A stretch of DNA of 26,791 nucleotides, taken from positions 1 through 26,791 of the forward strand of contig JAVKSL010000038.1 in the NCBI GenBank assembly GCA_039583695.1, read 5' to 3'. The notes below the pieces were generated by a model. It was not told the DNA's origin and ran no database searches. It saw only the letters and a list, made by a program, of their open reading frames with translations. Below, piece after piece: positions 22,570 to 26,791 of this stretch (position 1 is the first letter of the stretch; every line of letters starts with the position of its first letter). This DNA comes from JAVKSL01 sp039583695 (GTDB lineage: Bacteria; Actinomycetota; Acidimicrobiia; Acidimicrobiales; JAJPHD01). A program made the position numbers and the translations under genes.

Positions 22570-22616
22570 CCGGGCACTCGGGCCTAGCCGGTCGATCTAT
22601 GGCTAGCCGGGCGCTC
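22558..22616 (+). repeat. 37-nt-offset duplication at the ubiA-type/dprE1 junction
   Basis: ATCTATGGCTAGCCGGGC occurs at 22558-22575 and again at 22595-22612; the match continues with one mismatch and CTC. The first copy holds the last codons and TAG of the UbiA-type gene, and the second holds the dprE1 start. The first copy's ATG (22562) reads only 14 codons before a stop, because the offset is not a multiple of 3. Confidence 0.85.
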
Positions 22617-24083
22617 ACGGGTCCCGGGCGAACCGCCATCCTGTCGGGATGGGGGCGCACCTCGCCCAGCGCAGCCAGGGTCGTCTCCTTCCACGGGGGC
22701 GGCAACGAGGCGGCGGCCCGGGTCAGCGCCTTGCTGGCCGATCCCGCTGGCCGGGGCGTCATTGCCAGGGGTCTGGGGCGCAGCTACGGCGACGCCGCCC
22801 AGTGCGCGGGGGGAACCGTGCTGGACATGACCACCCTGGACCGCATTCACCGCCTCGACCCCTCAGCCGGCACGGTGACCGTCGACGCCGGGGTGAGCCT
22901 GGGCACACTCATGAGGGTCCTGCTTCCCCAGGGCTGGTTTGTGCCGGTCACCCCGGGGACCCGCATGGTCACGGTAGGCGGCGCCATAGCCGCCGACATC
23001 CACGGAAAGAACCACCACGTGGACGGCACCTTCGGCGCCCAGGTCACCTCGATGCTCCTGGCCACCCCGACGGGTCTCCGGCACCTTACGCCAGGAGCCG
23101 GGCCCAGCGACCCCGACGCCGCCCTGTTCTGGGCCACCACGGGCGGGATGGGTCTCACCGGCGTCGTCCTCGAAGCCACCATCGCGCTCATCGCGGTGCG
23201 GACCAGCCGCATCCGCGTGGACACCGACCGGACAGCCGACCTGGACGAGACCCTGGCCTTGATGATCGAGGGTGACTCGGCCTACCGCTACTCGGTCGCC
23301 TGGGTCGACTCCCTCGCCCGGGGGCGCCACCTTGGCCGATCCGTGCTGAGCCGGGGCGACCACGCCGAGCGCCACGAGCTCGCCGGCGGGGGCGCTCCCC
23401 TGGCCTTCGACCCCGGTGCCCCGCTCCCCGCCCCACCGCCCATGCCGCTGAGCCTGCTCAACAAGGCCACCGTGCGCGCCTTCAACGAGGCGTGGTATCG
23501 CAAATCCCCGCGCCACGAGGTGGGCCGGATCGAGGGCATCGGGGCCTTCTTCCATCCCCTCGACGCGGTGGCCTCCTGGAACCGGCTCTACGGTCCGAGG
23601 GGTTTCCTCCAATACCAGCTGGTGGTGCCCGACAAGGAGACCGACACGCTCCGGGGCGCGCTGGAGCGCCTGTCAGGGGCGGGGTGCGCCTCGTTCCTGA
23701 GCGTCCTCAAGCGGTTCGGCTCCGCCGCCGGACCGCTCTCGTTCCCGATGCCCGGCTGGACCCTCACCCTGGACATACCTGCGGGCACGCCAGGCCTTGC
23801 CCCCCTGCTCGATGGCCTGGACGATGCGGTCGCCGCCGCCGGGGGCCGGGTCTACCTGGCCAAGGACTCCCGACTGCGCCCGGACCTGCTTGGCGCCATG
23901 TACCCCCTCCTCCCCGAGTGGCGGGCGGTGAGGGACTCGGTCGACCCCGATGGAGCGATGTGCTCGGACCTGGCCCGAAGACTCGGCCTGGTGAGGCCCT
24001 CAGAGAATAAGAATATGCCGCCTCTCGCCACCCACCAGCGCCCACCCACCGCCACTGCACGCCAAAAGGAGCCTCACCAATGA
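22599..24083 (+). CDS. dprE1: Decaprenylphosphoryl-beta-D-ribose 2'-oxidase
   Basis: A 494-aa FAD-dependent oxidase of the vanillyl-alcohol-oxidase fold that oxidizes the 2' hydroxyl of polyprenylphosphoryl ribose to the keto intermediate, on the membrane face. Family features are GLGRSYGDAAQ (58-68; equivalent of Tyr60), PVTPGTRMVTVGGAIAADIHGKNHH (116-140; equivalent of His132), QYQLVVP and YLAKDSR (419-425; equivalent of Lys418). The position of the catalytic-pocket Cys387 of the mycobacterial enzyme, in PGWNIC, here reads PGWTLT, so it is a threonine (T390). The ATG at 22599 is chosen; a longer frame reaching back to 21912 only overlaps the UbiA-type gene in another frame. The C-terminal 27 residues are a Pro/Thr-rich extension. 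It overlaps dprE2 by ATGA. Confidence 0.96.
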   Translation: MASRALTGPGRTAILSGWGRTSPSAARVVSFHGGGNEAAARVSALLADPAGRGVIARGLGRSYGDAAQCAGGTVLDMTTLDRIHRLDPSAGTVTVDAGVSLGTLMRVLLPQGWFVPVTPGTRMVTVGGAIAADIHGKNHHVDGTFGAQVTSMLLATPTGLRHLTPGAGPSDPDAALFWATTGGMGLTGVVLEATIALIAVRTSRIRVDTDRTADLDETLALMIEGDSAYRYSVAWVDSLARGRHLGRSVLSRGDHAERHELAGGGAPLAFDPGAPLPAPPPMPLSLLNKATVRAFNEAWYRKSPRHEVGRIEGIGAFFHPLDAVASWNRLYGPRGFLQYQLVVPDKETDTLRGALERLSGAGCASFLSVLKRFGSAAGPLSFPMPGWTLTLDIPAGTPGLAPLLDGLDDAVAAAGGRVYLAKDSRLRPDLLGAMYPLLPEWRAVRDSVDPDGAMCSDLARRLGLVRPSENKNMPPLATHQRPPTATARQKEPHQ

Positions 24084-24841
24084 ACGACGCCTTCGCCCAA
24101 CCCCAGTCGGTGCTCGTGTTGGGCGGTACATCCGACATCGCCCGGGCCACCGTGCGGGCACTTCTGGCCGGGCGCACCCGCAGCGTGGTCCTTGCCGGGA
24201 GGAACCCGGCTGGCCTGGCGCTCGCAGCCGAGGACGCCAGGGCAGCGGGCGCCTCGACCGTGGCTACAGCCGCCTTCGACGCGGCCGATGTGGGCCACCA
24301 CGCGGCGGTGCTGGGGAAGGTCTTCGCCGAGCACGGGGACTTCGACCTGGTGCTCATGGCCGTGGGGGTCCTCGGCAACCAGGCAGCCGACGAAGCTGAC
24401 CCTGTGGCCGCGGCCGGGGTGATCTGGAGCAACTTTGCCGGACCGGCCGCAGCTTGCCTGGTGGTGGCCGACCGACTCCGGGAGCAGGGCCACGGGACCC
24501 TGGTGGTGCTGTCGTCGGTGGCCGGGGAGCGGGTGAGGAGGGCCAACTTCATCTATGGCTCCTCCAAGGCCGGTCTCGACGGGTTCGCCCAGGGCCTCGG
24601 CGACTCCCTCGTCGGGTCCGGGGCCAGGGTCATGGTCGTGCGGCCTGGATTCGTGACCACCAAGATGACGGCCGGGATGAAGCCCGCCCCGATGGCTGCC
24701 AGCGCTGACCAGGTGGCCAAGGCGATCCTCGACGGCCTGGCCAGGGGAGCGGAGATCGTGTGGGCGCCCGGCGCGTTGCGACCGATGATGATGGTGGCCC
24801 GCCACCTCCCCCGGGCAGTGTTCCGCCGCCTTCCGGTGTGA
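24080..24841 (+). CDS. dprE2: Decaprenylphosphoryl-2-keto-ribose reductase
   Basis: A 253-aa short-chain dehydrogenase that reduces the DprE1 product to polyprenylphosphoryl arabinose, using NAD(P)H. GGTSDIA (15-21) is the dinucleotide motif typical of DprE2; the catalytic residues are a Ser of LSSVAG (145/146), Y159 and K163 (YGSSK). The VRPGFVTTKMT segment and the C-terminal hydrophobic PRAVFRRLPV fit the family. The ATG overlaps the dprE1 TGA (ATGA), and AAAGGAG lies about 7 nt upstream. The pair is one translational unit. Confidence 0.96.
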   Translation: MNDAFAQPQSVLVLGGTSDIARATVRALLAGRTRSVVLAGRNPAGLALAAEDARAAGASTVATAAFDAADVGHHAAVLGKVFAEHGDFDLVLMAVGVLGNQAADEADPVAAAGVIWSNFAGPAAACLVVADRLREQGHGTLVVLSSVAGERVRRANFIYGSSKAGLDGFAQGLGDSLVGSGARVMVVRPGFVTTKMTAGMKPAPMAASADQVAKAILDGLARGAEIVWAPGALRPMMMVARHLPRAVFRRLPV

Positions 24842-24845
24842 CGGT

Positions 24846-25502
24846 GTGACTTACCAGCGGAGGTTGGCCGCCTTCGATTTCGACGGGACCCTGGTCGCCG
24901 GGGACAGCCTCTTGCCCTGGCTGGGTATGGCGTGCGGGCGCCTCCCCACTGCCACCGCCCTGGCGGGCGCGGTCGCCGGCTCACTCCGTCGCTCCGGTGG
25001 CCTCGACCGGGACGCGATCAAGTCTGCCTTGTTGAGCCGGCTCCTTGAGGGCAGGCTGGTCGAGGACCTGGCCGCCCACGCCCGAGACCACGCCGCCAGC
25101 CTGGTGCGTCGTATCCGACCGCAGATGCTGGCCCGCATCCGGGGCCACCAGGTTGCGGGCGACTGGGTGCTGATCGTGTCGGCCTCGCCAGAGCTTTACC
25201 TGGCGCCGGTCGGCGAGGCGCTGGGAATCGACCGCGTGCTCGGTACCCGCCTGGAGGTCGGGGCGGGTGGGCGGCTCACCGGGCGCCTGGATGGGCCCAA
25301 CTGCCGAGGCCCGGAGAAGGTCACCCGCCTCAAAGCCTGGATGGCGACCCTCGACGGCCCCACCCCCGCCCTGTGCGCCTACGGCGACAGCTCGGGCGAC
25401 GCAGAGATGATGGCCTTCGCGGAGGTGGCGACCTGGGTGAGCCGCAGGTCCTGGGTGAGCCGCCGGTCCTGGGTGAGCCGCAGGTCCTGGGCGCGGCTGT
25501 GA
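24846..25502 (+). CDS. HAD-superfamily phosphatase (HAD-IB, SerB-like)
   Basis: A 218-aa phosphatase with all HAD motifs: D11-FDGT (nucleophile and acid D11/D13), SASPE (S112), K158 and GDSSGDAEM (180-188). It resembles the HAD-IB subfamily of membrane-lipid and small-molecule phosphatases. The GTG at 24846 starts 4 nt after the dprE2 stop. Its position inside the operon suggests removal of the 5'-phosphate from the polyprenylphosphoryl ribose phosphate made by the UbiA-type enzyme, the step before DprE1; this is inference. The C-terminus (197-215) is three WVSRRS repeats from a DNA tandem array, which looks like a recent replacement of the normal end. The stop overlaps the next gene's GTG (GTGA). 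Confidence 0.88.
   Translation: MTYQRRLAAFDFDGTLVAGDSLLPWLGMACGRLPTATALAGAVAGSLRRSGGLDRDAIKSALLSRLLEGRLVEDLAAHARDHAASLVRRIRPQMLARIRGHQVAGDWVLIVSASPELYLAPVGEALGIDRVLGTRLEVGAGGRLTGRLDGPNCRGPEKVTRLKAWMATLDGPTPALCAYGDSSGDAEMMAFAEVATWVSRRSWVSRRSWVSRRSWARL
25432..25485 (+). repeat. Three 18-nt tandem repeats at the end of the HAD gene
   Basis: Units CCTGGGTGAGCCGCAGGT at 25432, 25450 and 25468; the middle one has one substitution. They encode the WVSRRS repeats and keep the frame. They lie directly before the start of the mannosyltransferase-like gene. Confidence 0.9.
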
Positions 25503-26650
25503 GCACCTTGCAGGCAGCGGCTGGGGGGGACGCGCCGCCAATCCAGAGGCGGCAGCGGCTCTCGGGCTCGTGGGCGGCGCGGCCCGCCGGGATCTACGTT
25601 GCCTCGCGCGCTGCGGTGCTCCTGGCCGCGGGGGTCGCGGTGCTGCGCACCCCGGGCCTCACCCTCGGCGGGGCCCTGACCAAATGGGACAGCGGTTGGT
25701 ACCTGCTGGTCACCAGGGCCGGATATCCCCACACACTACCGGTGGTGAGTGGGCACGTGGTGCGCAACACCACCGCGTTCTTTCCGCTGTTTCCATTGAC
25801 CATCAGGACGCTCTCGGTGGTTACCGGGCTGTCCCCCACGAGTAGCGGGCTGTTCCTGGACTCGGCCTTCGGGCTGGTGGCCGCCCTTCTCGTGTGGTTG
25901 CTGGCCCGGGACCTTTGGGAGCGGCCAGCCGCTGACCGGGCGTGCGCATTGTTCTGCTGGTTCCCGGGCTCGTTCGTGTTGAGCATGGTCTACGCCGAGG
26001 GCCTGATGATAGCCCTGGCCGCTGGCTGCCTACTGGCCCTGTCCCGCCGCCGCTGGCTGCTGGCTGGGGTCCTGGCCGCCCTGGCCACCGCGACCCGGCC
26101 CAATGCCATAGCCCTGGGAGCGGCCTGCGCCTGGGCCGCCGGGGTGGCCATCCACCGGCGGAAGCAGTGGCGGGCGCTGGTCGCCCCGGCGCTGGCCCCC
26201 GTGGGGATACTGGCCTACTTCGGCTTCTTGTGGGCACGCACTGGCAGCCCCGTCGCCTGGTTCACCACCGAGTCGCAGGGCTGGCACGAGAGCGTGGACC
26301 TGACCGCCACCTGGAGCCGGATCACCACCTTCGCCGCGCATCCCTTTCCCAACCTGGGCGACACCGTGGGTCTGGGATGCCTGGCGTTCGCCGTGGTCGT
26401 CGGGGTGGTGCTGATCGCGGCCAAGCTCCCCGGCGCACTGGTGGCCTACACGGCAGTGGTGATCGCCCTCACGCTGGTGTCCAAGCTCTACGGAACCACT
26501 CCGCGCTTCTTGCTCACCGCGTTCCCGCTGGCCATGGTGCTCGGATACCGCCTGCGGGGGGTCGCCTTCGGCCTGGCGCTCACAGCTTCGGCCGTTGCCC
26601 TGGCCTGGCTGACCGTGGTAAGCGTCTCGACCCTGTTGCTCACTCCCTGA
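25499..26650 (+). CDS. PIG-V-like polyprenyl-phosphate-sugar mannosyltransferase
   Basis: A 383-aa multi-pass membrane glycosyltransferase of the GT-C type. The KWDSGWYL motif near residues 62-69, with W63-D64 in the first outer loop, is typical of PIG-V/mannosyltransferase family members, as are NTTAFFPLFPL and RPNAIALG. About nine to ten hydrophobic segments are visible (for example AAVLLAAGVAVL, FGLVAALLVWLLARDL, LAFAVVVGVVLIAA). The GTG at 25499 overlaps the HAD stop (GTGA). A longer frame to 25373 would include the HAD repeats and lacks support. It probably transfers mannose or another sugar from a polyprenyl-phosphate donor outside the cytoplasm. The donor and acceptor are unknown; the operon suggests envelope glycan work. 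Confidence 0.85.
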   Translation: MSTLQAAAGGDAPPIQRRQRLSGSWAARPAGIYVASRAAVLLAAGVAVLRTPGLTLGGALTKWDSGWYLLVTRAGYPHTLPVVSGHVVRNTTAFFPLFPLTIRTLSVVTGLSPTSSGLFLDSAFGLVAALLVWLLARDLWERPAADRACALFCWFPGSFVLSMVYAEGLMIALAAGCLLALSRRRWLLAGVLAALATATRPNAIALGAACAWAAGVAIHRRKQWRALVAPALAPVGILAYFGFLWARTGSPVAWFTTESQGWHESVDLTATWSRITTFAAHPFPNLGDTVGLGCLAFAVVVGVVLIAAKLPGALVAYTAVVIALTLVSKLYGTTPRFLLTAFPLAMVLGYRLRGVAFGLALTASAVALAWLTVVSVSTLLLTP

Positions 26651-26661
26651 GGCGACCAGAC

Positions 26662-26703
26662 GGGCCCGTACGAGAACAACCTGGGCGGCGAAGCCGCCCA
26701 GGT
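26662..26703 (+). repeat. Dispersed 42-nt hairpin repeat, copy B
   Basis: Second full copy of the element at 15051-15092, with 39 of 42 positions the same. The hairpin is perfect here: ACCTGGGCGGC, loop GAA, GCCGCCCAGGT. It begins 11 nt after the stop of the last operon gene. The compensating G/C changes restore pairing compared with copy A. The following ~90 nt to the window end show no gene. Confidence 0.85.
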
Positions 26704-26791
26704 CAAAATATGCCCTAAGCCGAAGTTACGTGGGCTGGGCTAGGTAGACCCACCTTCACCAGCCAGAACGTCCCGGAGCAGCGGATTGTTC

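Noticed and set aside
21912..22598. Upstream extension of the dprE1 frame
   Set aside because: It overlaps the well-supported UbiA-type gene in another frame and has Arg/Gly-rich composition; DprE1 homology begins after 22599.
26704..26791. tRNA or gene start at the window end
   Set aside because: A short GTGGG/CCCAC pairing is present, but there is no cloverleaf, T-loop motif or supported reading frame.

Overview
The window is high-GC DNA with actinobacterial traits. It has a polyprenyl-phosphate ribose to arabinose (DprE1/DprE2) cluster, a ribosomal protein S2 with an Ala/Pro/Glu-rich tail, paired bacterial PH-domain (YdbS/YdbT-like) proteins, an AbiEi/DUF559 protein, a stand-alone Lrp/AsnC sensor domain, many GTG/TTG starts and several likely leaderless genes. 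A fused branched-chain 2-oxoacid dehydrogenase E1 and lone hypAB would suit an acidimicrobial-type actinobacterium, but the exact lineage is inference.

Layout. 1-3550: the 5' part of rpsB (minus strand, running off the window start), a dynamin-like GTPase (minus) and a Nudix hydrolase (plus). 3623-6150: a tight three-gene minus-strand operon encoding a haem-oxygenase-like diiron protein, a FeeM/autoinducer-synthase-type N-acyltransferase and a polysaccharide pyruvyl transferase family protein. It faces a divergent HxlR-SCP2 regulator (6341-7015). After the regulator a strong promoter, whose -35 box lies in a perfect 27-nt tandem duplication, leads into a secreted helical protein and an ABCG-type transporter (7214-9952). 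9897-13236: an enolase-superfamily OSB synthase/N-acylamino acid racemase-like enzyme and a fused E1 alpha-beta dehydrogenase (minus). 13339-13579: a decayed gene remnant. 13590-15050: hypA, hypB and an AsnC-type sensor domain (plus).

15051-18295: a minus-strand block of SAM methyltransferase, VirD4-like coupling ATPase and AbiEi/DUF559 protein, with an inverted hairpin repeat at its 3' end. 18410-20903: a three-gene overlapping operon of an unknown protein and two PH-domain membrane proteins. 20889-21434: a convergent lipoprotein. 21625-26650: a five-gene operon (UbiA phosphoribosyltransferase, DprE1, DprE2, HAD phosphatase, PIG-V-like mannosyltransferase) that plausibly makes the lipid-linked arabinose donor and uses lipid-linked sugars for the cell envelope. 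It ends with a second copy of the hairpin repeat seen at 15051.

The best candidate for an undescribed system is the diiron oxygenase / N-acyltransferase / pyruvyltransferase operon with its divergent regulator and neighbouring export genes. Secondary signals are the dispersed 42-nt hairpin repeat at gene ends, the operator-like inverted repeat over the AbiEi start codon, a set of four putative leaderless starts, and a DprE1 that lacks the benzothiazinone-reactive cysteine.
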